From NCBI GenBank assembly GCA_016791475.1, contig JAEUWI010000044.1:1-64000 (forward strand): a stretch of 64,000 nt of DNA, given 5' to 3'. The notes under the pieces were generated by a model. The model ran no database searches. It had not been told where the DNA came from and saw only the letters and a program-made list of their open reading frames with translations. Every line of letters begins with the position of its first letter. Position 1 is the first letter of the stretch. The DNA is from Candidatus Hydrogenedentota bacterium (GTDB lineage: Bacteria > Hydrogenedentota > Hydrogenedentia > Hydrogenedentales > JAEUWI01). Both the position numbers and the translations under genes were made by a program. Shown piece by piece: positions 6,621-15,262 of the stretch.

Positions 6621-8810
6621 TTATGTCTCGTAGCGCCGTGGTCGCGCGGCGTCGAAGCGCGCGAGTTCCGCGTCCAGCGATTGCACATAGTCTTCGGTTT
6701 TGATTCCGGATTGAATCGCCCGGCGCAGCGCCTCGCCGCCTGCGAGGGTATCGAAGAAGGGCTTCCACTCCAGGTTTTTTTCGTGGGTTTGTTGGATGGC
6801 GCGAAGGAGGGCGCAGGCCAGCCGGAAGGGGCGCGCGTCGGCGGCACGCTCCAGATGGATCCGGATCCCGTTGCAGTTCTGATCGCGATAGACGGGTGAA
6901 CTTGCCTTGCCGGGAATGGCGCGAGGGGTGTAGGTGATGGCCTCCAGCCGGCAGCCGCGCTGGTCTTCCTTTTTGATTCCGCCGATGACTTTTCCCGCGT
7001 CGAGCCAGGGCGCGCCCAGGACCTGGAAGGGCGTATCGGTGCCCCTTCCCTCATTGAGATTGACGCCCTCGAAGAGGCAGGTCCCGATGTAGAGGAGTGC
7101 GGACTCGAAGGTGGGAATATTGGGTGAGGGCGGCACCCAGGGCAGGGCGCACTGGGGCGCCAGGAAGGATCGGGGCCAGGCGTTGAGTTCGCTTACGGAG
7201 AGATCGACGGCGGCGCAGGACGTGAAGGTGCTTTTGAAGAACATGGCAAGTTCGCCGAGGGTCATGCCATGGCGCACGGGGATGGGCGCGCAGCAGACGA
7301 GGGAACCCACGCTGGTGGCGATGGGTCCTTCGAGTATGGCGCCGCCGAGTGGGTTGGGCCGGTCCAGCACCATGACCGGTACGGCGGCCTCGGCACAGAC
7401 TTCCATGCAGTCTTTCATGGTGGCCATGTAGGTGTAGTACCGTGCGCCGATATCGGGAAGGTCGACGAGGAGCAGGTCCACATCGCGCAACTGGTCGCGG
7501 GTGGGCTTCTTCTGATCGCCGTAGAGGCTGACGAGGGGAATGGGGGCGCGCTGCACACCGACGTTCTCCCCCGCTTCCGCCTGGCCGCTGAACCCGTGCT
7601 CCGGACTGAAGACGCGCACCACGGTGACCTCGGACGCCAGTGCGAGGACGTCGAGGAGGGGGCGCCCGGCGAGGTCGATTGCGCCGTGATTGGCGAGGAC
7701 GGCGACACGCTTCCCCTTTAACGCGTCGAAGGCGTCCCAGGTGATTCGATCCAGGCCGGTATGTGCGTTGGTGGTGACGGGATGGCAGGCCGCGGCCACG
7801 GGTTCGTGAAAGGTGCGACGCAGTGTGGCGTTGTCCCGCAGGTCACGGGTCGGGTGGGGCGTGTTGCTCAGGAGTATCACGAAATGGTGGGAGTCGAGGT
7901 CCAACCAGAGGCTTGTGCCGGTCCAACCGGTGTGACCAATGGCGCGCCGCGAGCGCAAGTGCCCTTCGGAGCCCTCGGCCCAGGGATCGATCTTCCAGCC
8001 GAGCACCTGCCATGGGTAGCGGGCTACGGCGCCCGGCCGCGCCATCATGGCGATGGTCTCGGGCTTGAGTAGCTTTCCGCCCAGGAGCCCGCGACAGAAT
8101 CGCGCCAGGTCGCCCGCGGGCGCGAAGAGCCCGGCATGGCCGGAGACGCCACCGACGGCGTAGGCGTTTTCATCATGAACTTCGCCCCGCATCAATTTGC
8201 CGCGCCAGGGGCATTGCTCGGTTGCGGCGCAGCGCTCCCGCCAGGCCGCGGGAATATTGAAGCCGGTGTGTTCCATGCCGAGGGGCTTGAAGATATTCTC
8301 TTGGGCGAACGAATCCAGCGCATTCTTCCCGATGATTTCCACGATGCGCCCGAGCATCATGAATCCGAGATCGGAATAGACACGCTGTTCGCCGGGCGCC
8401 GATTCGAGGGGCAGGGCGGCGATGCGCTGGATATACTCATCGACGGAGCCGGCTTCCTTGTGCCAGGTCTTGAACGGAGGCAGGCCCGCGGTATGGGTGA
8501 GCAGATGGCGCGGGGTGATGGTCTTGAATGCGGGCAGGGGAAGTATTTCCGAGACCGGCCGATCGAGATCGAGCAGGCCCCGCTCGTGGAGGAGGAGGAC
8601 GGAAGTGGCCGTCGCGATGACTTTGGTGAGAGAGGCCAGGTCGTAGATAGTGTCGCGTCGGGCCGCTTCGGGCTCGGGCAGAAGGGTGCGCATGCCGACG
8701 GCCTCGTGAAAGAGCGTCTCGCCCCCATGGCCGACGTAGCCCACGGCTCCCGGCGCACCGGAGTCCTTGACGGCCCGCTCCAGCGCCTCGTTGAATTCGC
8801 TTGCTCCCAT
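6621..8810 (-). CDS. Fusion of a serine beta-lactamase-family amidase (AmiE-like) and exo-beta-N-acetylmuramidase (NamZ/DUF1343)
   Basis: A 729-residue two-domain enzyme. The first half (about 5-340) is a class C beta-lactamase-family hydrolase with SLTK (60-63) as the SxxK nucleophile motif, a YSD motif and an HTG triad. The second half (about 345-729) is DUF1343, with FSPEHGFSG, DIGARYYTY and LDRPNPLGG. In Bacillus subtilis the separate AmiE and NamZ remove the peptide from MurNAc and cleave terminal MurNAc in cell-wall recycling. I infer that this fusion does both. The start at 8810 has AAGGA 5 bases upstream; longer versions to 8999 lack a signal. No signal peptide is visible, so it may act in the cytoplasm. 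Confidence 0.85.
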   Translation of the reverse strand: MGASEFNEALERAVKDSGAPGAVGYVGHGGETLFHEAVGMRTLLPEPEAARRDTIYDLASLTKVIATATSVLLLHERGLLDLDRPVSEILPLPAFKTITPRHLLTHTAGLPPFKTWHKEAGSVDEYIQRIAALPLESAPGEQRVYSDLGFMMLGRIVEIIGKNALDSFAQENIFKPLGMEHTGFNIPAAWRERCAATEQCPWRGKLMRGEVHDENAYAVGGVSGHAGLFAPAGDLARFCRGLLGGKLLKPETIAMMARPGAVARYPWQVLGWKIDPWAEGSEGHLRSRRAIGHTGWTGTSLWLDLDSHHFVILLSNTPHPTRDLRDNATLRRTFHEPVAAACHPVTTNAHTGLDRITWDAFDALKGKRVAVLANHGAIDLAGRPLLDVLALASEVTVVRVFSPEHGFSGQAEAGENVGVQRAPIPLVSLYGDQKKPTRDQLRDVDLLLVDLPDIGARYYTYMATMKDCMEVCAEAAVPVMVLDRPNPLGGAILEGPIATSVGSLVCCAPIPVRHGMTLGELAMFFKSTFTSCAAVDLSVSELNAWPRSFLAPQCALPWVPPSPNIPTFESALLYIGTCLFEGVNLNEGRGTDTPFQVLGAPWLDAGKVIGGIKKEDQRGCRLEAITYTPRAIPGKASSPVYRDQNCNGIRIHLERAADARPFRLACALLRAIQQTHEKNLEWKPFFDTLAGGEALRRAIQSGIKTEDYVQSLDAELARFDAARPRRYET

Positions 8811-8965
8811 AACCATCCTTGTCGCGTGTGCATTGGGCCAAGGGCGCCGCGTCGGGCGCCACCGAGCCCCAAGCATAGCGTTCGCGGCATTCAAATTAAA
8901 GGGCGGCATGCCCGAGGTACCGCGCGGGCATGTGATCGCGGCACGCGAGATCGCCCGCGTAGACG

Positions 8966-8994
8966 AAAAAAGGCCCGCAGGAATCCTGCGGGCC
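8966..8994 (-). terminator. Intrinsic terminator of the histone-like gene
   Basis: GGCCCGCAGG (8972-8981) pairs perfectly with CCTGCGGGCC (8985-8994) around a 3-base loop. On the minus strand it is followed by six T residues. It separates the histone-like gene from the amidase-muramidase gene. Confidence 0.85.
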
Positions 8995-9066
8995 TCCACA
9001 ACTCAGCGCGGAAGAGCGCCAGCCACCATGGTCTCGGGGCTGGTGCCCTGGTGTATGTGGGGTAAC

Positions 9067-9339
9067 TTACTTTGCGGCGGCTTTCTTGGCGGCCGGCTTT
9101 TTCGCAGCGGGCTTCTTTGCGGCGGCTTTTTTCGCAGCAGGCTTCTTCGCGGCGGGCTTCTTCGCAGCAGGCTTCTTGGCGGCCGGCTTCTTCGCGGCGG
9201 GCTTCTTCGCGGCCGGCTTCTTCGCAGCAGGCTTCTTCGCGGCGGCCTTCTTCGCAGCGGGTTTCTTCACAGCGGCCTTCTTGGCGGCGGGTTTCTTTGC
9301 AGCCGGCTTCTTAGCGGCAGGCTTCTTTGCAGCGACCAT
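9067..9339 (-). CDS. Histone H1-like lysine/alanine/proline-rich DNA-binding protein
   Basis: A 90-residue protein made almost entirely of 5-residue AAKKP-type repeats, the pattern of eukaryotic H1 tails and of bacterial H1-like proteins (for example chlamydial Hc1/Hc2 and AlgR3/HrpK-like tails). It is expected to be disordered and to bind DNA without sequence preference, compacting the nucleoid. AGGAG lies 7 bases before the ATG at 9339; a longer frame to 9387 has no signal. It ends at a strong terminator (8966-8994). A shorter paralogue with the same leader lies 370 bases upstream. The repeat makes the length prone to change. Confidence 0.88.
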   Translation of the reverse strand: MVAAKKPAAKKPAAKKPAAKKAAVKKPAAKKAAAKKPAAKKPAAKKPAAKKPAAKKPAAKKPAAKKPAAKKAAAKKPAAKKPAAKKAAAK

Positions 9340-9708
9340 GTCATTTCTCCTTTTGTATTCCATCGTTGTACCACTTCGAACACACACAGCATTGAATCAC
9401 GGCAACAGGCCGTGTGCTGCCGGCCTCCCGCCTTCCGCGGGGCGAGGGGCCTACCAAGCGGGTTGCAGCCCGCGAATTGGCAGTTTAAACCGGGGCGCCA
9501 CAACGGCGCCCATTCAACTTTACTCCGGCGATATCCCGCTGGGAACACGCCATCAAACGAATGCGACCCGCACCTGCGCGGGCGCATGAATACCCTTTAT
9601 CGATACCTGGAGGATTCCGCGCGCCCAATTTCGCGCGGTATCGCCGCCGTGAGCGGCACGGTGTAGTGATTGACGGGCCTTCGTTGGGCCATCGTCGGCG
9701 GAGCGCAA
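9340..9708. other. Intergenic segment between the two histone-like genes, partly duplicated
   Basis: No gene is visible. The first 45 bases before the 9339 start (CATGTCATTTCTCC..., TTCGAACAC on the plus strand) and a stretch near 9420-9480 recur before the second gene at 9805-9850 and 9880-9950. This suggests duplication of the gene with its leader. Confidence 0.55.
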
Positions 9709-9807
9709 CTACTTCTTTGCGGCCGGTTTCTTGGCGACCGGCTTTTTCGCAGCGGGCTTCGCGGCGGCCGCCGTTTTCGCGGCGGGCTTCTTTTTGTCAG
9801 CGGCCAT
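9709..9807 (-). CDS. Short histone H1-like protein, 32 residues
   Basis: A tiny basic protein, MAADKKKPAAKTAAAA at its start followed by KPAAKKPVAKK-type repeats, ending in KK and a TAG stop. Its leader AGGAGAAATGAC before the ATG is identical to that of the 90-residue paralogue at 9067-9339. It has one acidic residue and about ten lysines. It is either a recent partial duplicate or the remains of a longer repeat gene that contracted. The frame is intact with a good ribosome binding site, so I call it a gene. Its role would be DNA binding, by composition only. Confidence 0.7.
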   Translation of the reverse strand: MAADKKKPAAKTAAAAKPAAKKPVAKKPAAKK

Positions 9808-10238
9808 GTCATTTCTCCTGTTGCATTTTCACCTTCGAACACTTCACCCGCAGCCCGGCGCCTGGCAAGAGGCCACGAACCGGCCGCCTTTCGCGTTCCG
9901 CGGGGCGAAAGGCCAGCTCAGCGGGAACAGCCCGCATGAGCGCATGGATGGTGTAGCGTGCCCGGACCGAATCCGGCGCGGGCGGGCGCGTTCAAGGCGG
10001 AGGGGAAAGCGAAGCGTTCTAGGGCACTAATCGCGCCGCTGTCACATGAGCGACCTCCTGTACGAAAGCGCTTCTGTGTCCTTTGCTTCATCCGATCCGT
10101 GCGAACCTCGCTCCGGGAAGTGCAGCCTGCGCTTCATTGAGAGGTGGTTCACGCGCCGTCGAAATTTTTGATTCAAATTTTCTCTACCGATTGTGTAACA
10201 GACAAACAAGAAAAAGGCAAGTATTTTTTTGTGCTTTT
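9808..10238. other. Gene-poor region upstream of the histone-like genes
   Basis: About 430 bases with no supported gene. It starts with the duplicated leader of the 32-residue gene and ends in an A/T-rich stretch (10161-10255) with runs of seven or more T residues. The T-runs have no strong hairpin in front of them on either strand. Confidence 0.5.
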
Positions 10239-10388
10239 TTAAAATTTTTTTTGGTTTGATCCACGCTCTCGCACAGGCATGCGCGCCTTGATCGCGCGAA
10301 GGTGCGCGCGACTTCGACGCACTTCGCGCCTTAACGTCGCGCGGCGACGGCGCTTCACCGCGGCCATTCGCGGGGATAGAGCATGCAT
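10239..10388 (-). CDS. Possible arginine-rich basic small protein
   Basis: A 49-residue frame from ATG 10388 with AAGGG 4-5 bases upstream. It contains 14 arginines and 4 lysines, including AAVKRRRRATLRREVRRSR, and no cysteine. The composition recalls arginine-rich DNA- or RNA-binding peptides and fits beside the histone-like genes. The surrounding DNA is rich in CGCG, which by itself yields arginine codons, so this could be chance. A TATAAG sequence lies just before the ribosome binding site. Confidence 0.35.
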   Translation of the reverse strand: MHALSPRMAAVKRRRRATLRREVRRSRAHLRAIKARMPVRERGSNQKKF

Positions 10389-10701
10389 TTCACCCTTATA
10401 AACAAAGGGTAAAATAGAACTCACTCACCACACCAGGAGCGGGCGCGCATGCGCGGCGGGTGCGGCGACGCGACGTTTCCCGGTGACGCCCAACACGCCA
10501 ACGAAGCATTGATCGGAGTCAACACGGCGCGGCGACCATCAGAAAAAAAATTTCGTTACGGCGATCTTTGCGACGCTTCGCCGCAGTGAAATCGATCGCG
10601 CGCGCGATGGAACGCGACGACGTTGCGGCGCGAACGTGTTGATCGCGAATGGATGGGGAGAGCCGTCGCGGTGCTTTCGCGTGTGCGGCGGCGTCATCGC
10701 A
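10389..10701. other. CG-dinucleotide-rich intergenic region
   Basis: About 310 bases without a supported gene. CGCG and GCGC words are very dense, interrupted by an A8-T3 tract at 10542-10552. The composition differs from neighbouring coding DNA. I see no hairpin terminator for either flanking gene. Confidence 0.45.
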
Positions 10702-11688
10702 TCATGCGGGTGGGACGAAGAGATCGACGATGATGGGCAGATGATCGGAGCCGATATCCGGACCCGTCGCGAAGGATGTGACGTCGATGTCGCCCCGGAT
10801 CAGACATTGATCGAGCGGCAGACGCGCGAAAGGCACCCAAGTGGGCCAGGTGCCCCGCGGCCCGAAGCCCTGCCGCGCGTTGCGCAGGTCCATCCCTTGC
10901 ACAAATCGCCGGTATTCCGGCGAGAACATGGTGAGATTGAGGTCTCCGAGCAGTACAGCGGGGCCGGATTGTTCCTCGAACCAGTTTCGGATCGATTTGA
11001 GGTGTCGATTTCGATGATCGGCCATGAGCTTTCCAATAGGGGGCAATGCGTGCACATCGAGGATGGACAGTGTGCGTCCCGCGACTTCAACGGTGGCCGC
11101 GAGCGCGGGCACGTCGTGCTCCCGTTGAAACAATACGCCGCTCATGCCGCCCGGCAGGCGGCTGTAGAAGGCGATACCGAAATTGTCGGCGCGGGGCACG
11201 ATGGAATTGACTGGAAATCGGACATGGAGCGCTTCGAGGGCCTCCGCCCAGGCGTCATCCGCCTCCTGCACGCAGATCACATCGGGGTCCACGGCGTCCA
11301 CGAGGGCGAGGAATCGATCTTTGTCCATGTTGGAGGTAAGCACGTTGGCCAGCAGGAGGCGCAGGTTGGGCTGTTGGGATGTTGATGGGGTGGGCAGATA
11401 CCACGATAGAGGCTGCATGAGCTGGAGCGCGAGCACGATAGCCGCGGCTCCGGCCCATCGCCATCGCCTTATCAGCGAAAATTGCAGGAGTGCCGCGGCG
11501 GTTAGCATCCCATGCCAGGCGACGAAGTGGCTGAGTATTTCCAGAAGCCAGTGGAGCGTTCCCAACGCGCCCAGAAGCGTGGCGAGGCCCGACACGACGA
11601 GGAGAATCTTTGCGCGCAGGAAAATTCCACGCGCGAGGCCGCTTTCCGGCGTCGCCAGTGCGGTCAAGGTCGTCCCGATCCGACTCAT
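10702..11688 (-). CDS. Membrane-anchored endonuclease/exonuclease/phosphatase (EEP) family protein
   Basis: A 328-residue protein with about three N-terminal membrane segments (residues 22-95) and a C-terminal EEP hydrolase fold. Motifs seen in order are LLLANVL (usual N strand), ICVQEAD (metal-binding Glu), DVHALPP (catalytic His region), LLGDLN (Asp/Asn pair) and IGSDHLPI (terminal Asp-His). These proteins are Mg-dependent phosphodiesterases acting on DNA, phospholipid or phosphoesters; the substrate here is unknown. The ATG overlaps the stop of the TPR gene (ATGA at 11685-11688), so the two are translationally coupled. Confidence 0.88.
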   Translation of the reverse strand: MSRIGTTLTALATPESGLARGIFLRAKILLVVSGLATLLGALGTLHWLLEILSHFVAWHGMLTAAALLQFSLIRRWRWAGAAAIVLALQLMQPLSWYLPTPSTSQQPNLRLLLANVLTSNMDKDRFLALVDAVDPDVICVQEADDAWAEALEALHVRFPVNSIVPRADNFGIAFYSRLPGGMSGVLFQREHDVPALAATVEVAGRTLSILDVHALPPIGKLMADHRNRHLKSIRNWFEEQSGPAVLLGDLNLTMFSPEYRRFVQGMDLRNARQGFGPRGTWPTWVPFARLPLDQCLIRGDIDVTSFATGPDIGSDHLPIIVDLFVPPA

Positions 11689-12155
11689 GGCAACTCCAGC
11701 AGCGCGAAGTCCGGGCTTTCGCGGAAGTCTCGGAGGCGGGGATCGCTCTGGATACGCTGGGCGGCGTCCGGGTCGGCAGCGACGGCGTCCCTCAGTAGCG
11801 CGACGCCTTCCTTGATGCTGCGGGCGGCCGTGATGTAGAAGATGCCGAGTTCAATCATTCCTTCGGCCTCGCGCGGCTGGAGCGCCTGGGCCATCTTGAA
11901 CTGGCTTTCGGCTTCGCCGAGGCGGCCCAGCCGGGCCAGGAGCGCGCCGAGTGCGAAGCGGGGCGGAAGCCACAGGGGCATGATGCGAATGCATTCTTCC
12001 AGGTGGGCCGCGCTTGCTTCGTGATTGCCGCGGGCGAGTTCGGCCTGGGCCTTTTCCCAGGCGTCGACCATCCGTCGCTGGCTCCGCTGGCGCATGGCCA
12101 TCTGGAAGACCACAAGTCCGCCGAGGCTGCAAATTCCGATCAATAATTCCGTCAT
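11685..12155 (-). CDS. Membrane-anchored TPR protein
   Basis: A 156-residue protein beginning [17 protein letters not shown], one N-terminal membrane anchor, followed by two to three tetratricopeptide repeats (about 30-120), including the [18 protein letters not shown] unit. TPRs scaffold protein contacts. GGAAG lies before the start at 12155; the longer frame to 12248 adds residues unlike a TPR protein and runs into the hslV promoter region. It is coupled to the EEP membrane hydrolase, so it may organise that enzyme at the membrane. Confidence 0.8.
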   Translation of the reverse strand: MTELLIGICSLGGLVVFQMAMRQRSQRRMVDAWEKAQAELARGNHEASAAHLEECIRIMPLWLPPRFALGALLARLGRLGEAESQFKMAQALQPREAEGMIELGIFYITAARSIKEGVALLRDAVAADPDAAQRIQSDPRLRDFRESPDFALLELP

Positions 12156-12311
12156 GGTACTTCCGACTTTCCGCGCGATCGTTGTCCCGGCGCGCTGAAT
12201 CTTAGCGCGGGGCAACCCGCATTTTGTACAATGGCGCGGCCCGCTCATTGCAGGGCCTCACAGTCTCAATTTCGGCACCACCGGTCGGCGCCTCGCCGCG
12301 GGAGCACAGGT

Positions 12312-12854
12312 ATGCATGAATTCCACGCCACCACGGTCATCTCTGTCCGCAAGAATGGCATCGTAGCCATTGGCGGCGACGGTCAGGTCACCCTCGGCAA
12401 CACGGTGATGAAGGGCAACGCGATGAAAGTGCGCCGCCTGGCCGACGGCGCGGTGCTCGCGGGCTTTGCCGGGGCGGTGTCCGACGCCTTCGCATTGTTC
12501 GAGCGCTTTGAAGGCAAGTTGCAGGAGTATAACAAGAATCTTGCCCGCGCCGCCGTTGAACTGGGCAAGGAGTGGCGCACGGACAAGTACTTGCGCCAGC
12601 TCAACGCCTTGCTTGCGGTCTGCGACAAAGATCAGTCGCTCCTTATCGCCGGTACGGGGGAGATTATCGAGCCTGAGGATGGCATCCTCGCCATCGGTTC
12701 GGGCGGATCATTCGCCCTGGCGGCGGCGCGCAGCCTGATCAAGCACACGGACATGAGCGCGGAGGACGTGGTGCGCGAGTCGCTGCTGACGGCGGCGGAG
12801 ATCTGCATCTACACCAACACGAATATCAATATCGAGACCCTTAAGTCGAATTGA
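12312..12854 (+). CDS. hslV: HslV, proteolytic subunit of the HslUV protease
   Basis: Threonine peptidase of the proteasome-like ATP-dependent HslUV (ClpYQ) protease. The 180-residue product starts [12 protein letters not shown]. The short propeptide before TTV resembles B. subtilis ClpQ rather than E. coli HslV, which starts MTTIVSV. Conserved [30 protein letters not shown] and IYTN segments are all present. The start has GGAG 7 bases upstream; the frame to 12231 is not family-like. The HslU ATPase gene is not next to it in this window and must be elsewhere. Confidence 0.95.
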   Translation: MHEFHATTVISVRKNGIVAIGGDGQVTLGNTVMKGNAMKVRRLADGAVLAGFAGAVSDAFALFERFEGKLQEYNKNLARAAVELGKEWRTDKYLRQLNALLAVCDKDQSLLIAGTGEIIEPEDGILAIGSGGSFALAAARSLIKHTDMSAEDVVRESLLTAAEICIYTNTNINIETLKSN

Positions 12855-12936
12855 CCGGTACGGGTTTCGGGATTCAGGATGAATGATCGGGCCGATCTGA
12901 TCTGGGTGATCGACCCTACTCCAGACTCCAGGCTTT

Positions 12937-13656
12937 TCAAAGCGGCGCGCTGTCGAATCGACGGAGGTGCACGATGTCCGTGGCGGCGCGGGGGCTCTGG
13001 GTCGCCAGGAAGAGGGCCGCGTGGGCGATATCCTCGGGCAGCATCCATCCGGTCTTGTCGCGATGGGGCATGGCCTCTTCCGACAATCGCGTGACGACGC
13101 CGCCGGGGCACAAGGCGTGGACGCCGATGCCGAATTCGCTCAATTCGAGGGCGAGGGTCTTGGTCAATCCATTCACGGCGTGCTTCGCGGCACAATAGGC
13201 GCTCTGCTCTGCGATGGGTTTCAGGCCGGACACGCTTGAGACGTTGATGATGCGTCCCGCGCGCCGGGCCATCATGGCGGGCAGCACGCGCCGGGTGCAG
13301 AGAAAAACGCTGGTGAGGTTTGCCGCGAGGGTTTCGTTCCAATCGTCCAGCGAGAGGTCCGCAAAGGGCTTGAAGCGCGCCATCCCTGCGTTGTTAACGA
13401 GGATGTCGGTGGGTCCGAGTACGGATTCAGCGGCGGCAAAGGCCTGGTTTACCGAGTCTTCGCGGGTCACGTCGCAGACGATTGCTTCGGCGCGCGCGCC
13501 CAGGCCTCGGACGATGGACGCGGTCTCCTCGATCTCGTCCTTACTGCGCGCCAGGGCGGCGATGTTGCAGCCCTGCGCCGCGAAGGCTTCCGCGATGGCC
13601 CTCCCTATTCCGCGGCCGGCTCCCGTGATAATTGCATTCTTTCCCTTCAACAACAA
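12937..13656 (-). CDS. Short-chain dehydrogenase/reductase (SDR)
   Basis: A classical 239-residue NAD(P)-dependent SDR. It shows the TGAGRGIG cofactor loop, NNAG, a catalytic Ser in INVSSVSG and the YCAAK active site. The order resembles FabG-type 3-oxoacyl reductases, but the end of the protein is not specific enough to name a substrate. The best start is TTG 13656, which has AAGGAAGGA just upstream and lies 2 bases after the stop of the YihY gene, so the two are probably cotranscribed. The longer frame to 13707 overlaps that gene and has no signal. Confidence 0.88.
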   Translation of the reverse strand: MLLKGKNAIITGAGRGIGRAIAEAFAAQGCNIAALARSKDEIEETASIVRGLGARAEAIVCDVTREDSVNQAFAAAESVLGPTDILVNNAGMARFKPFADLSLDDWNETLAANLTSVFLCTRRVLPAMMARRAGRIINVSSVSGLKPIAEQSAYCAAKHAVNGLTKTLALELSEFGIGVHALCPGGVVTRLSEEAMPHRDKTGWMLPEDIAHAALFLATQSPRAATDIVHLRRFDSAPL

Positions 13657-13658
13657 GG

Positions 13659-15191
13659 CTATCCTTCCTTTGTGGCGAGGTCGGCCAGGCTGATGGCCGC
13701 CGCGCATCCATCCGCGGCCCCGAGGCCCGCGTATATTTCTCGATACAACTCTTCCCCCCGCAACTGGGAGGGCTCTTCCCCATGTTCGCGCTGGGCCCGG
13801 ACCACGTCGATCACGTGTATGGTGTCCGCCGCGCGCGCCGGTTGATAGGTTACGGGCTGGGTGGCGCAGGCGGTCGCGAGGCGGGCCGCGAGCAGCACGT
13901 TGAGGGCCTCGTTGACGAGGCGGAGGGGAACGTTCCAGGCGTTGGCTACTTCTCCCGCGGACAGGGCGGGCTTGCCGTGGGCGAAGCGGCGGACCATTTC
14001 GACCATGAGTCGCAACGCGACGGACTCGCGGTAGGCGTAGCTTGCTCTGTCCGCGAGACGTTCCAGGGCGAAGGTTTTTTCATTCTGGTATGCGAAGGTA
14101 ACGAGCGCGCCGAAGAGGAGGATGACCCAGCTTGTGTATATCCAGGCGAGGAGCATGGGGAACAGGGCGAAGGTTGAGAAGAAGAAGGTGTATTGCGCGA
14201 GGCCCACATTGAAGGCCACATAGGCCCAGGAGGTCAGGGTCCAGAGAATGCCGGCGAAGAGCCCGCCGACGAAGGCGCAGCGGGCGCTCACGGAGGTGTT
14301 GGGCACGAAGTAGTAGAGGGCCGCGAAGGTGCATGAGATGATGAGCACCTGGGAGCCGCGGAGGACCACGGACAGATTGCCGAGCGAATCGTTGGTGCCG
14401 AGCGCGGCGGCGAGTCCGAAGACGGCGGCGGCCACGATGGGCAGGAGCAGCGTGATCATGACGTAGTCGCTGAGGCTGTGGAAGATACTCCGGGTTTCTT
14501 TCACGCCCCAGATCCGATTAAAGGCCCATTCCACGTTGCGCATGAGTCCGAGGACGGTGATGAGGATGTACATGAGGCCGGTCAGCCCCAGGGTGCGCAC
14601 GTCGGTGGCCTTTGATTCTACGATATCCACGATGAACTCTACGGGATCGGCGAGCCCGTTTTCATCGGCCTCCTGAGAAATGGTGGGCAGGAAAATTCGG
14701 AGGATGTCGGTCACCAGCTCCTGGCTTGCATCGCTCGCTTCGGGCGGCGTCGCGGCGGGCGCCACGGCTACGGTGGCGGCCTCATGCGCGGCGGGCACGA
14801 CCTCTTCGCCGACGTCGTCGCGGGGCGTTTCCTCGCCTCCGATGGAGGAGCGGACGACGTGTACGACCTGCTCGATGCGATGGTTGACCCAGTCGGAGAT
14901 CTGGCCATAGATATGGTCGCCCAGATTGAAGGTCTGGATGAAGGAGAACATGAACACGAGAAAGGGAACGAGGAAGAGCAGCGTGGTGAAGGAGAGTGCG
15001 GAGGCGCGCAGCAGCAGCGTCTCCTCCACGATGCCGCGGAAGAGGAGGATACCCACGCGGACCTGGCGGATGACAAAGCCCGAGGGAACGGCCTCGCCCG
15101 GCTTGCCGATATACCAGATATCGTGGCGCAGGAATCGTTCGCCCCGTTCGAGCGCCGCGGAGGCGCGCGCGATGTAGTTTCTAACGTTCAT
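13659..15191 (-). CDS. YihY/BrkB family inner-membrane protein
   Basis: A 510-residue polytopic membrane protein. The RASALSFTTLLFLVPFLVF segment is the signature of the YihY/BrkB (UPF0761) family, and five further membrane helices follow in residues 200-410. An acidic/alanine-rich insertion (about 95-160) separates the first helix from the rest. The C-terminus (about 420-480) looks like a winged helix (GEVANAWNVPLRLVNEAL), as in longer YihY proteins once misnamed RNase BN. The function of the family is unsettled; transport has been proposed. It is followed 2 bases later by the SDR gene. Confidence 0.88.
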   Translation of the reverse strand: MNVRNYIARASAALERGERFLRHDIWYIGKPGEAVPSGFVIRQVRVGILLFRGIVEETLLLRASALSFTTLLFLVPFLVFMFSFIQTFNLGDHIYGQISDWVNHRIEQVVHVVRSSIGGEETPRDDVGEEVVPAAHEAATVAVAPAATPPEASDASQELVTDILRIFLPTISQEADENGLADPVEFIVDIVESKATDVRTLGLTGLMYILITVLGLMRNVEWAFNRIWGVKETRSIFHSLSDYVMITLLLPIVAAAVFGLAAALGTNDSLGNLSVVLRGSQVLIISCTFAALYYFVPNTSVSARCAFVGGLFAGILWTLTSWAYVAFNVGLAQYTFFFSTFALFPMLLAWIYTSWVILLFGALVTFAYQNEKTFALERLADRASYAYRESVALRLMVEMVRRFAHGKPALSAGEVANAWNVPLRLVNEALNVLLAARLATACATQPVTYQPARAADTIHVIDVVRAQREHGEEPSQLRGEELYREIYAGLGAADGCAAAISLADLATKEG

Positions 15192-15262
15192 ACTTCATGC
15201 TATCGCCCGCTGTGGGTGGAAGGCAAACCGGGAAAGGATGCCGGAGTGGGGGCTGCCGTCTT

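Noticed and set aside
9086-9589. Plus-strand frame of AGFFA repeats over the histone-like gene
   Set aside because: It is the reverse complement of the AAKKP repeat; the minus strand has the ribosome binding site and terminator.
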